Origin: Acanthamoeba sp. SK_2022b
Taxonomy: Eukaryota; Discosea; Longamoebia; Acanthamoebidae
Length of the DNA stretch: 32,458 nucleotides
Assembly: GCA_027943245.1 (NCBI GenBank)
Contig: JANDJZ010000548.1
Span: 1 to 32,458, forward strand
Direction: 5' to 3'
The notes beneath the pieces are model-generated. The model saw only the letters and a program-made list of their open reading frames with translations. It was not told the DNA's origin and did no database searches. This document shows, piece by piece, positions 1 through 7,918 of this stretch. How positions within the stretch are numbered: the first letter of the stretch is position 1; each line of letters begins with the position of its first letter. The translations under genes and the position numbers were made by a program.

Positions 1-52
1 AGGAGAAATGACCACGAATGGGTTGTTGAAAATGTATTGTGCCTATTTGGAG

Positions 53-1411
53 TTAAAGAGAGGGTTGGTCAAAAATAGTTTTTTGATCGGATCCACGTTT
101 AGGAAATGATTTGACTAAAGATTTCATGGCATAGGGCGCATGCTCACGCAGCCAGCGAAACTCTGCTTGACATCCTTTCTCTATGAATGAGAGACAAAAA
201 ATGCCGTGGGAGATCGAGTAGCTTCGAATGTACTCTATGCAAGCCTTCTGTTTTTCTTGGCGTAATCTGGATCGCCAGTTTGATCTAAGCTCTGGATCGT
301 TATCAAGCCAACGAATGATATCTGAACGTCGAGCGCCAAGGCTTCTCATTATTTCGGCGTATGAATCATATTTTTCAAACGCAGCCCGAACATTGATGGG
401 GGTTGATACTTGAGGAGCGCTATCTTTTTCAAAAAGAGGAATTTGACCGAAATCAAATTTGTACGAACCGTACACAGCTTCAAAAAATACATTTATCGCG
501 GATTCCGGACTTTCCCAGTTTAAAGCGGACCATAGAAAGATCCAAGATACAGCGTTGTTAATTTTTTGATGCCAGAATAGGTGTGCTATGACTTCACCAT
601 CATGAAGTTTAGCCAGGTCGGGTTGTAAAATTCGGCAAATTTTTGCGGCATCGGAATTTGCGAACCAACGCGCCAACCTGTCGTGATGAGCACCTCTAAC
701 AGAATGAATGATTCCAAGCTTCTGTAGCCGATGCAGCGTTGATTTTCTTAGCGTATCAACGTCTATAGCATCCACTTGCTGTAAACATGCCCCGAGTTTG
801 GTTAATATGAATGCTGAGGAATGCAGGTTAGGTGGTAAAGCTGCCGCCACGTATGTCTCTCTATGAGGAAGATGCCAATGCTTTCCTGAGTTGGAGTGAA
901 TGGATAGTGGTTCTCCATGAAGGTGGCAGACTAGAGATGTGGGAAATTGGTGCACTACGTGCCAGTATGCTCGTCCTTTTTCTTCGATGTCTTCCTTAAA
1001 GCATGCTTTACACCATTTGAGAGGGTTTAGGGCGGTCATGGTACGAGAGACGCCCATTAAAGATCTCGCCCAATGTTGCGAATTTTTTTGAGCTGAATAT
1101 TTGGCGATCTTATGCAGTTCATTACGATTTATAAACGGTAGGTAGAATCCTGCGATTGTGTGCCTGCGAAGAAGACCTAGAAAATTCAATTCGTCCTCGA
1201 ATATTGGAATTTTCGCAGCCGCTTGCGGTATTTCATGTTGCCGCATAGCGTGTGCCGCCCCGAGGAGAGCGATGGAGGAAGCCGCTGAGCTTCGATTGCA
1301 ACTTTGTAGGTGATTTGCACCACACCAGCTATACAACGTTTCATCGTCTTCAATTTTGATAAAGCTGTTACTTAGATTCCATTTATCTCGATGAGAAGGA
1401 GATCTTTGCAT
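53..1411 (-). CDS. tniQ: TniQ/TnsD-like target-site selection protein of a Tn7-like transposon
   Basis: Role (family knowledge): TniQ/TnsD proteins bind the target DNA or a targeting complex and recruit the AAA+ regulator TnsC. Seen here: 452 residues, opening with the TniQ-typical stretch around residues 20-30 (EDDETLYSWC), and a zinc-binding pattern C134-x2-C137 ... C162-x2-H165 preceded by the typical WHVVHQFP segment. The length lies between short TniQ and full TnsD proteins, so a TnsD-like site-specific targeter is possible. It is the last gene of a minus-strand tnsA-B-C-tniQ run, starting 21 bp after the tnsC stop. No strong ribosome site is visible before the ATG at 1411, so it may be translated by coupling. 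The target site cannot be told from this window. Confidence 0.85.
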   Translation of the reverse strand: MQRSPSHRDKWNLSNSFIKIEDDETLYSWCGANHLQSCNRSSAASSIALLGAAHAMRQHEIPQAAAKIPIFEDELNFLGLLRRHTIAGFYLPFINRNELHKIAKYSAQKNSQHWARSLMGVSRTMTALNPLKWCKACFKEDIEEKGRAYWHVVHQFPTSLVCHLHGEPLSIHSNSGKHWHLPHRETYVAAALPPNLHSSAFILTKLGACLQQVDAIDVDTLRKSTLHRLQKLGIIHSVRGAHHDRLARWFANSDAAKICRILQPDLAKLHDGEVIAHLFWHQKINNAVSWIFLWSALNWESPESAINVFFEAVYGSYKFDFGQIPLFEKDSAPQVSTPINVRAAFEKYDSYAEIMRSLGARRSDIIRWLDNDPELRSNWRSRLRQEKQKACIEYIRSYSISHGIFCLSFIEKGCQAEFRWLREHAPYAMKSLVKSFPKRGSDQKTIFDQPSL

Positions 1412-1432
1412 ACATCTTGACAGAATGGGTGG

Positions 1433-2884
1433 CTATTCTTTGGCTTCCATTTGCTTTTCTAGCTCTAGTAGTAAGTCCGTCTTTACGCCTAGTAATCTAA
1501 CATCCTCAGGACTCATATTCTTGAGCGATTTGAGCTCCTCTAGCATGCGGTTAGCATTTTTTGTCTGCTTTGTTTTATATTGCTTGACGAGTTTTTCCGC
1601 TGCAATGATGCCTTGTTGGGGCGGTAGTAAGTCATGCGAGATAGAGTTGCTTTCTCCAAATTTATCTTTAACGCGAGTCCGCAAAGATGGAATATCTAAG
1701 AAATTGCTTCGAGCAGTAGTGTTCTCAAGTTTTGACGCTTGTGAAACAGATTTTATGTATTTAACTCGAGCAGAGGATTGCGCCGAGACATAATCGGATT
1801 CTGTTACGGTTGCTTCTGGGCCGCTGCTCCTGCGCAATGCGATCCGTTGCACCTCTACGTGAAGAGACATGTAAAAGCTAGGTACACCCCCGCTGCACTC
1901 ATCCTCCATTTTTCTTCTGTAAGCGTCGTCAATTTGCCAGTTTTCAACTATCGAGAACTTCCTTGCCTCCGATATAAAGTCTCGCATCCACCATGCGTCG
2001 CAACCCAGCTGTGCAGGTTGTAACTCAAATATTCCCCCCATGCTGAAGCGCCGAATGAGCTGACTATAGCTGTATATGTGCTCAAAAGCCAAAGGGTTAC
2101 CGCAAAGTACTACAGAAATACCAAGATTCATCAATCTCAAATAAAACTGGGAAAACTCTCGGCGCCAAGGGCTTTCTTCAAATGTGGAATCCTGCTTTTC
2201 ATCTATGCAGAGCAGCGCAACTCTATGTCGCACAAGTAGTTTACTTGTAATGCATAGTAAAGAGTCGAGGTTTGCTGTCTTTAAATGTTCTTTGTGATAA
2301 TCAGTTCCAAGCTGTTCATCTAGACCTTGCAGTATAGATAGGAGTAATCCTCGGCGACTCCCGTTGCTCGGGTGATCTACAATAAGATAAACACATTGTC
2401 TCAAAGAATAAAAGCCAAGTGTTTCTGAGTTTTTGTAATCAACTATTTGTGACGGCGCTATAACTTCTAATGTGCGTCTTAGTAATGCGGATTTACCCAT
2501 TCCTGTCATTCCAGATAGCAGCATCCCTCCGCCTTCAAGGGGCTTGAAATTTATGACAGTTGTGTATGACTCCGCCATCGCTATTTGATTAACTCTTTTC
2601 TTCTCGTCAGTTTTTTCGGGGTTTTGAAGCGATAGAGACCGCCGAACGAGGTTTTGGATAGCTAAAGCTGGCTCAAGTAGGCGTGCAGTGGGGATGAAAT
2701 GGCTGGTATAGAGATTCAGTAGTGGTTCTCGGATGTGAGGTCGAATCTCTTTCCAGAGTACATTTTTTAATGGAGAATTACGAAGCTTCAAGGCCATATC
2801 CCTTTGTGAGATAAAGGGCGAAACGGCCCGGAAAAAAGGGTTTGGACCGACAGATAGTTCGGGATGATCGATGGAACTATGCAT
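1433..2884 (-). CDS. tnsC: TnsC-like AAA+ ATPase, transposition regulator
   Basis: Role (family knowledge): TnsC is the ATP-dependent matchmaker between the TnsAB transposase and the TniQ/TnsD target selector, and it mediates target immunity. Seen here: about 483 residues from the ATG at 2884, with Walker A GMTGMGKS at residues 125-132 and a Walker B strand ending CIDE at about 226-229. An earlier in-frame TTG at 2890 exists, but the ATG at 2884 has AAGGAG six bases upstream and is preferred. The start lies inside the 3' end of tnsB (tnsB stop at 2877-2879), which indicates translational coupling. The gene lies between tnsB and tniQ, as in Tn7-like elements. Assignment to the TnsC rather than the TniB branch rests on the presence of tnsA. 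Confidence 0.88.
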   Translation of the reverse strand: MHSSIDHPELSVGPNPFFRAVSPFISQRDMALKLRNSPLKNVLWKEIRPHIREPLLNLYTSHFIPTARLLEPALAIQNLVRRSLSLQNPEKTDEKKRVNQIAMAESYTTVINFKPLEGGGMLLSGMTGMGKSALLRRTLEVIAPSQIVDYKNSETLGFYSLRQCVYLIVDHPSNGSRRGLLLSILQGLDEQLGTDYHKEHLKTANLDSLLCITSKLLVRHRVALLCIDEKQDSTFEESPWRREFSQFYLRLMNLGISVVLCGNPLAFEHIYSYSQLIRRFSMGGIFELQPAQLGCDAWWMRDFISEARKFSIVENWQIDDAYRRKMEDECSGGVPSFYMSLHVEVQRIALRRSSGPEATVTESDYVSAQSSARVKYIKSVSQASKLENTTARSNFLDIPSLRTRVKDKFGESNSISHDLLPPQQGIIAAEKLVKQYKTKQTKNANRMLEELKSLKNMSPEDVRLLGVKTDLLLELEKQMEAKE

Positions 2885-5192
2885 TATCAACTCCTTGGAG
2901 ATGGTAGGAAATCATCACGTCGTCTGCTATTGACTCAGTATCCGGTTGGATATCCTGCGAATTGGGTTGCTCCGTAAATGTGGCTGACGATTTTGGGATT
3001 TTTGGTAGCCAGCTATCCTGGAGACGCAAATTCTCCATTTCTTCTTCACGATTTCTTTTGAGATTAATTTTTATAGATCGATTGGATGTCTTTTTTGATT
3101 GATGTGATTTTTGTGTCTCAATCTCTTTTTTTGCCGTATATGTGATTGCTTGATCAAGCATAGTGCGCTCGGATGCCATTTGCTCTTTGCGAGCTTCAGC
3201 TAGGTCGCCTAATATCTGCTGTTCTTGAACGTAATCAATCCATTCTTGTAGAGTAATTTTGTTATTAATTATGGTGTCTCTTGAGGAGTTGAAAACCTCT
3301 ATTAGGCCAAGTCGAGTTACTGCCCAAGCCTTTGAAAGATCGTTATCGTCAATCTTTAGTATTGTTGGAATGGTTTTTCCTGTTTGTTTGACTTGCGATA
3401 GAAGTCCTGTTTCCGCTAAGGCTTTACTGGTGTACCGCAACCGAGGTAAGTAGGTTTTTCTTCCTTGGATCTTTACTACTAGCCTAATCCCATTTTTGCA
3501 GACGACGGCCTCTCTTGTCGGAAGTGCATAAGCGCGCAGAGCCTGGTAATCGTATTGCACGGATGCATTGAGCCCTTGACTATTTAACCATTTATAGATA
3601 TTTATTCTCGTTGGTCTGATTCGAGGAGTGTGCATTAGCATGTCATCAGGAGCTTGGTCAGGGACTTCCTCCTCAGTATTGTGGAAGACAATGTAATTTA
3701 TGAGTTTGGACATGTACTCGTAGTAATTCCAAAGTGCTGACAAGGCGGCATGCTTTTCGCCACGCGTGCGCTGCTTCCCATGTGTCGTTCCGGGTAAATT
3801 GTGATCAACTCGGCGGTGAACTGTTCGATGTGAACTCTCAATACCTCCTTTGGCTTCACCCTGACCATTTGGAGCAAAGCTAATTCCCACTCCGAACTCT
3901 TCTGCGAATGCTGTGATTGCCTCGCCCTTCATTTCACCGTTGTCACCCAGAGTATTTTTTGCTAGTAGTCCAGGTATAGCATCTCTAGTGATTTCGACTC
4001 CAAATCTACGAGCCCATTCGACTTTATCGGGCATCGCGCCATGTATTATCGCGAGAAGGGCTGTCGTTTGGGATGCACGTTCCCAACCACAGTACAAGCC
4101 GTAAATCAACCCAACTCGACTTTCTCTTATTACCAGTCGAGTCATAGGTGGAAGCTTTTTCCCTCTATCTCGATAGGAAACAAGATATACATCGTTTGAA
4201 GTGCTATCAAACATTGCTTGTTGACCAATAGCCATGATGCTATCTTGCTCGGAGCCGCCTGTTGCTTTTTTACTCTGCTTGGTGAGGCGAGGGCCTTGCA
4301 TGATTTCTCTAATTGCAACTCCTATAAGCCTCTGGCCCCAACGCTTGAATTGATCAAAAGACGGCCGTAAATACTTGGGGTAAAGCACATTTCGCTTCTT
4401 GCCGTCAAGGTTTTCGTCTAGATCTGACCAAAAACAAGCGCTAGTTTGTAGGTATGCCTCATAAGGTGTGATTTCTCTGCTTATCAATCCATAACCAAAC
4501 GCTAGTCTCTTCTTGTCTTCTTCCGTTAAAACATACCCACGACTTGGTTGTTCTCCCTGTATGTAGAGTCGCGGAATTCGGCCTATTTTGATGCGCTGCT
4601 TTTTGATTTGCCCTGGACCTCCGCTTCTGCCTTCATACTTGGGCATTAGTGCGCTTTTATGATTGGCGGCGCTCCAGTATTTGTGAATCCAGTTTCTGAT
4701 GGTTTGTTCCGATATACCCGCATTGGCGGCATGAATTTTTAAGCGTACAGGGAATTCGTTATCCTCCATCAATTTCCCTGCGGGAAAGGGAGTGCCGTTC
4801 TCATCGCAAACCAACGGTTTAATTATCGAAAACCTCTTATCTCTAATCTGGAAATGCGAAATCAATTTTTTTCTTTTTTCTTCTGAGGTGCATGTGTCCA
4901 GACGATCACTGTCTTTTAGAAGAAGGAGAGGATCTATTGATGCTGCAACTACGCGACATTTGTTGCTTTCAATTAGTTTTATCAATAACCCCAACGAGAA
5001 GAGATATGGGCTTTTGAAATAGGCTTTTCGGTAACTAGGCTTGTTTTTGTGTGGGCGCTGTAGGTCGATTAGCCACACTGTTGGATTTGGCGCTGTGCTG
5101 TTGATTCCAATGATTCGAGCCGAACCTTCGAGTTCTGTGTTTTCGTACGCATTGTCTATAACGTTCATGCACGCAAATGGAAGGACTTTCAT
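2877..5192 (-). CDS. tnsB: TnsB-like DDE transposase (rve/Mu-type catalytic core)
   Basis: Role (family knowledge): TnsB binds the transposon ends and catalyses 3'-end breakage and joining. Seen here: about 771 residues from the ATG at 5192, with an N-terminal HTH region around residues 145-175 (ISEQTIRNWIHKYW). The RNase H-like core has the candidate triad D329 (MFDSTSND), D417 (LGDNGE) and E452 (GGIESSHR), giving a D-35-E spacing that suits the family. A basic, coiled-coil-prone C-terminus (about 660-740) could contact TnsC. I choose 5192 over upstream TTG/ATG codons because GGGGAG lies seven bases upstream and the ATG overlaps the tnsA stop as ATGA. All catalytic residues are present, so the protein looks intact. 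Confidence 0.9.
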   Translation of the reverse strand: MKVLPFACMNVIDNAYENTELEGSARIIGINSTAPNPTVWLIDLQRPHKNKPSYRKAYFKSPYLFSLGLLIKLIESNKCRVVAASIDPLLLLKDSDRLDTCTSEEKRKKLISHFQIRDKRFSIIKPLVCDENGTPFPAGKLMEDNEFPVRLKIHAANAGISEQTIRNWIHKYWSAANHKSALMPKYEGRSGGPGQIKKQRIKIGRIPRLYIQGEQPSRGYVLTEEDKKRLAFGYGLISREITPYEAYLQTSACFWSDLDENLDGKKRNVLYPKYLRPSFDQFKRWGQRLIGVAIREIMQGPRLTKQSKKATGGSEQDSIMAIGQQAMFDSTSNDVYLVSYRDRGKKLPPMTRLVIRESRVGLIYGLYCGWERASQTTALLAIIHGAMPDKVEWARRFGVEITRDAIPGLLAKNTLGDNGEMKGEAITAFAEEFGVGISFAPNGQGEAKGGIESSHRTVHRRVDHNLPGTTHGKQRTRGEKHAALSALWNYYEYMSKLINYIVFHNTEEEVPDQAPDDMLMHTPRIRPTRINIYKWLNSQGLNASVQYDYQALRAYALPTREAVVCKNGIRLVVKIQGRKTYLPRLRYTSKALAETGLLSQVKQTGKTIPTILKIDDNDLSKAWAVTRLGLIEVFNSSRDTIINNKITLQEWIDYVQEQQILGDLAEARKEQMASERTMLDQAITYTAKKEIETQKSHQSKKTSNRSIKINLKRNREEEMENLRLQDSWLPKIPKSSATFTEQPNSQDIQPDTESIADDVMISYHLQGVDNA

Positions 5193-6160
5193 TGAAGCAC
5201 TCCCCATGCGCAACGTAAATCGTATAGAAATTTTTCACCGCCCTTTGTTAGTGGATCACATGGTCGGTAGGGTAAAGTTAGATCATGATCAATATCTGTA
5301 CGCCACAAAGCTAGGTGTAGCAATTTGTACAGAATATCTAATTGTGATTTGTTTTTACTTGCGACGTAGTTGATTATTTTCTGAGGTGGATCAGAATATC
5401 CATTGATTTTTAATTCATGCAGCACCCTTTTGTAAAGATGGCTATTTGCAATGGATTGAATCTCCTGTGTGCGCAGATTTGGTTCCAGTAATTCTAAATT
5501 TACTGGCAGTTCTCTCGGGAAGTTTTCAGCGTGGATGATTCTGTGAGTTATATTTGATTCTGCGCAATAGCGTCTGATAATTTCAAGTCGTTGCTTTGGT
5601 CTTGTATTGGGCTCTGGTGATTTGGAAATCTTCTCGGGTTTGTTTTGTAATGCTATTAGGTAATGTTTTTTATCTGGACTTATCCATGTGGTTAAAAGAT
5701 CAATAGTGGCGACATACGGTATTTTTGTGCCTATGTAATTTCCGTGTTCGACGCCAGCTTCCTTCGAGATGGAAATTAAACCTCTGAGTTTTGAGGTTCC
5801 ATCAAATCCTGGCAAACCCACTCCTGGATGTTGGTGCATCCATGGCCAAGCTGGAAATTGGTCGCGCACATCAATTGCACCCAGCCATTTCGCTATGTGG
5901 ATTGTGTCTTTTTCGGCGATCGAGCGATAGTGATGTGTGCGGCCAAGCGTTGGCGCGGGCAAGTGGCCAATCACGCTGTTGGGTGAGAGGTCTCGTTTTG
6001 TTACTCTCAGCCATGGCTTATATCTCTGGAAATGCCCTTGACCATGCCCAGCATCTATCAATGCATAGAGCTTTTCGAAGGTCATGAGCCCGGTCTGCGG
6101 GGGCGGTAAAGCGTTGGCGCGGGCGAACTCGCCCCAGCCGAAGTCAGCTGCGGTCCACAT
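5189..6160 (-). CDS. tnsA: TnsA-like endonuclease subunit of heteromeric transposase
   Basis: Role (family knowledge): TnsA nicks the 5' ends of Tn7-like elements, which converts replicative joining into cut-and-paste movement. Seen here: 323 residues from the ATG at 6160, which has GAGGAG six bases upstream. The reading frame extends further upstream to 6310, but without a comparable ribosome site. The N-terminal segment RYKPWLRV (46-53) and the stretch to DQFPAW resemble TnsA N-terminal domains. Candidate catalytic residues are E83, D154 (VATIDLL) and Q172-x-K174 (IALQNKP), matching the E-D-QxK layout of Tn7 TnsA. The 3' end overlaps tnsB by ATGA. TnsA presence separates this element from the Tn5053/Tn402 type, which lacks it. 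Confidence 0.85.
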   Translation of the reverse strand: MWTAADFGWGEFARANALPPPQTGLMTFEKLYALIDAGHGQGHFQRYKPWLRVTKRDLSPNSVIGHLPAPTLGRTHHYRSIAEKDTIHIAKWLGAIDVRDQFPAWPWMHQHPGVGLPGFDGTSKLRGLISISKEAGVEHGNYIGTKIPYVATIDLLTTWISPDKKHYLIALQNKPEKISKSPEPNTRPKQRLEIIRRYCAESNITHRIIHAENFPRELPVNLELLEPNLRTQEIQSIANSHLYKRVLHELKINGYSDPPQKIINYVASKNKSQLDILYKLLHLALWRTDIDHDLTLPYRPCDPLTKGGEKFLYDLRCAWGVLQ

Positions 6161-6294
6161 AGAGCACTCCTCAGGCTTCGTTGCTACGAAGGTGACGACA
6201 CCACAAATGGGTACGCGAGAAGGCTTGACCCTCAGCCTCGGGGCGACTAAATTTGGATCTGTGGGATCCGTGAGGCAAGCTTCTCGGATTGACG

Positions 6295-6320
6295 AGGCCT
6301 CGGGGTCCAAGCCGAGGCCT
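6295..6320. repeat. Perfect 9-bp inverted repeat between the HTH gene and tnsA
   Basis: The arms AGGCCTCGG (6295-6303) and CCGAGGCCT (6312-6320) are exact reverse complements separated by 8 bases. The hairpin lies downstream of the HTH gene and about 135 bp upstream of tnsA on the minus strand. No T-run follows on the minus strand, so it is a poor intrinsic terminator there; a weak T-rich stretch follows on the plus strand. It could act as an attenuator or mRNA stability element for the tns operon. This function is a guess. Confidence 0.35.
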
Positions 6321-6377
6321 TGTCTTTATGGCGATAACAATCGCTTGCAGGCGGCTTTTAGCCGAATTTAAGAGGGG

Positions 6378-6596
6378 TTATTTCAAGCCAAGCTCCTTCG
6401 CGATTTTGGCGCTCTCGCCGCGCAGGCACTTACGCTCGCCTCGCAAGATGGCGCGCACGAGCCGCTCGTTGAAGCCTCTCTCTTTCGCCCAAGACGCAAC
6501 ACTTATACCCTCGGTGCGAAAGTAATCCCAAGAAAGTACTGTTCTGATTGGTGCTGCATCTGATGAAGCGCTGTTGAGCGTTCCTGGCTGGTGCAT
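6378..6596 (-). CDS. Small HTH DNA-binding protein upstream of the tns operon
   Basis: A 72-residue protein with a clear helix-turn-helix-like segment at about 31-71 (ISVASWAKERGFNERLVRAI, then a basic RGERKCLRGES turn and a final helix). Small proteins of this pattern occur in mobile elements and prophages as regulators. Its place just before tnsA, on the same strand, suggests it controls the transposition genes, and it could bind the AT-rich region at 6597-6985. The ATG at 6596 has no strong ribosome site. No effector domain is present. It is not recognised beyond the HTH. Confidence 0.65.
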   Translation of the reverse strand: MHQPGTLNSASSDAAPIRTVLSWDYFRTEGISVASWAKERGFNERLVRAILRGERKCLRGESAKIAKELGLK

Positions 6597-6734
6597 GGCA
6601 TGGCCTAGCAGAAAAAGTAATGAATTCTCAAATATTAGTTGAGAAAAGTTCCGCAGGCTAGGTTTGGGATCTTCCGTTTTCCAGCTTAGTTGCTAATTAT
6701 CAGAACCTTTTGCGTTGGTTCTTATAGGAAGAAG

Positions 6735-6760
6735 AGTCAAATCAACACGAAAATATCACT
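6735..6760. repeat. Copy A of a ~25-bp repeat, candidate TnsB-binding site
   Basis: The 26-bp copy begins AGTCAAATCA and ends AAAATATCACT. It aligns with copy B at 6894-6918 with one gap: AGTCAA, then T, a variable block containing CA, then the shared 11-mer AAAATATCACT. Both copies have the same orientation. Tn7-like ends carry several ~20-bp TnsB-binding sites, and the location beyond tnsA fits this. The binding function is inferred from position and repetition only. Confidence 0.5.
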
Positions 6761-6893
6761 GATCTGAAGTGAAAATTTATCTCAAGGTTTCACGCCTTGG
6801 CATTAATTTCAGAGTGGTTAATTGACTTTTTGATGAAATTGTTGTTGAGCGGTGGCATCGGCTATATCAATAGAGTTTATTCTTTTGTACTTT

Positions 6894-6918
6894 AGTCAAT
6901 GAGCATAAAAATATCACT
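6894..6918. repeat. Copy B of a ~25-bp repeat, candidate TnsB-binding site
   Basis: The 25-bp copy begins AGTCAATGAG and ends AAAATATCACT. It is direct with copy A at 6735-6760, about 159 bp apart, and about 68 bp from the IS left end at 6986. Conservation at both flanks with a variable middle is what a bipartite protein-binding site would show. Confidence 0.5.
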
Positions 6919-6985
6919 TTCGCTGGAAACGTCAATCCTACGGTTTTGGTAGGCGGTAGCGATCCAATTGATATGAGGTGATTTA

Positions 6986-7848
6986 GAGTGGCTAACACCA
7001 CTTCGTCACAGGCCCGCGCAGAGCAGTTATGCTCGCTGCCCTCATGGCAAGACGACCCGTAAGCAAAGAACTGTGGCGCCAGCTACAACCCCTGATCCCA
7101 GCCTTCGTGCCTTCTGCCAAAGGCGGTGCGCGCAAACTCGCAGTCAGCGATGAAGCAGCCCTCAACGGCATCCTGTTCGTGCTGCCAACAGGGAAGACCT
7201 TCCCCAATCCCTTGGGTACGGCAGCGGTATGACTTGCTGGCGGCGCCTGCGCGACTGGAACGCCGCTGGTGTCTGGGAGCAGTTGCACCAGGCCATGCTG
7301 ACTCGCTTGCGTGAACATGACCAAATCGATTGGAGCCGGGGCAGCATTGATGGCTCCTCGGTGCCAAGCCCCCGGGGGGCCAGGAAACGGGCCCCAACCC
7401 GACGGACAGAGGCAAGCTCGGCTCCAAGCGACACATCGTTGTAGATGCCAGAGGCATCCCGCTGGTGATCTTGGTCAGCGGTGCGAACCGGCACGATTCC
7501 AAGATGTTCGAGAGGTGCGTGGACGCGATTCCTGCGATTGCTGGCCTGCCAGGACGTCCCCGTAGAAGACCGGCAAAGCTGCACGCCGACAAAGGCTACG
7601 ACTTCAAGCGATGCCGAGCCCACCTGAGGCAGCGGGGCATCATTGGCCGAATTGCCAGACGAGGCATTGAGAGCAGCGAGAGGCTGGGCAAACACCGGTG
7701 GGTGGTGGAGAGAACGCACAGCTGGTTTGCAGGCTTTGGCAAGCTGCGAATCCGCTTTGAACGACGGTTGGATATCCACGAAGCGCTGCTGAAATTGGCG
7801 GCAGCGATCATCTGCGCGCGCTTCGTGAATCGGTGATGTTAGCCATTC
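6986..7848 (+). mobile_element. Decayed IS5-family insertion sequence with intact ends
   Basis: The ends are visible. The left end 6986-7001 (GAGTGGCTAACACCAC) and the reverse complement of 7833-7848 (GAATGGCTAACATCAC) match at 14 of 16 bases. A TA dinucleotide flanks both sides (6984-6985 and 7849-7850), compatible with a 2-bp target duplication. The total is 863 bp, normal for the IS427-like group of IS5. The encoded transposase is broken. The copy lies between the Tn7-like module and the CBASS genes and is probably immobile unless helped in trans. Confidence 0.82.
7029..7836 (+). pseudogene. IS5-family transposase, frame-disrupted
   Basis: The product can be followed across three frames. 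The N-terminal part is at 7029-7232 (RRPVSKELWRQLQPLIPAF), a middle part runs from about 7229 to 7444 (RRLRDWNAAGVWEQLH and IDGSSVPSPRG, holding the second catalytic region), and the C-terminal part is at 7465-7836 (DKGYDFKRCRAHLRQRGI and RWVVERTHSWFAGFGKLRIR, holding the glutamate motif). The first break, around 7190-7230, looks like a small deletion in the segment after LFVLPTG. The second frame change, near the C/G-rich run at 7365-7380, may instead be the programmed frameshift many IS427-group elements use. With the first break, no full transposase can be made. Confidence 0.8.
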
Positions 7849-7918
7849 TAACTTTCTATTGCCCAGTTCTCTCAACGAATTGAATACTCGCCAGCCATAT
7901 TGCAAGTAACCTAAGCTC

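Larger units (their letters stand above)
6597..6985. other. AT-rich non-coding region, likely transposon-end region
   Basis: About 390 bp without a convincing ORF, clearly AT-rich, between the HTH gene and the IS5-family copy. It contains the two ~25-bp repeats listed separately, several extra GTCAA/TTGAC words (for example around 6821-6830 and 6930-6936), and must hold the promoter of the minus-strand HTH/tns genes. I could not find a terminal TGT/ACA that would fix the exact transposon end; the IS insertion at 6986 may have disturbed it. Confidence 0.5.

Noticed and set aside
7162..7905. Minus-strand 247-aa frame over the IS5-family copy
   Set aside because: Antisense to the recognisable transposase; no independent support.
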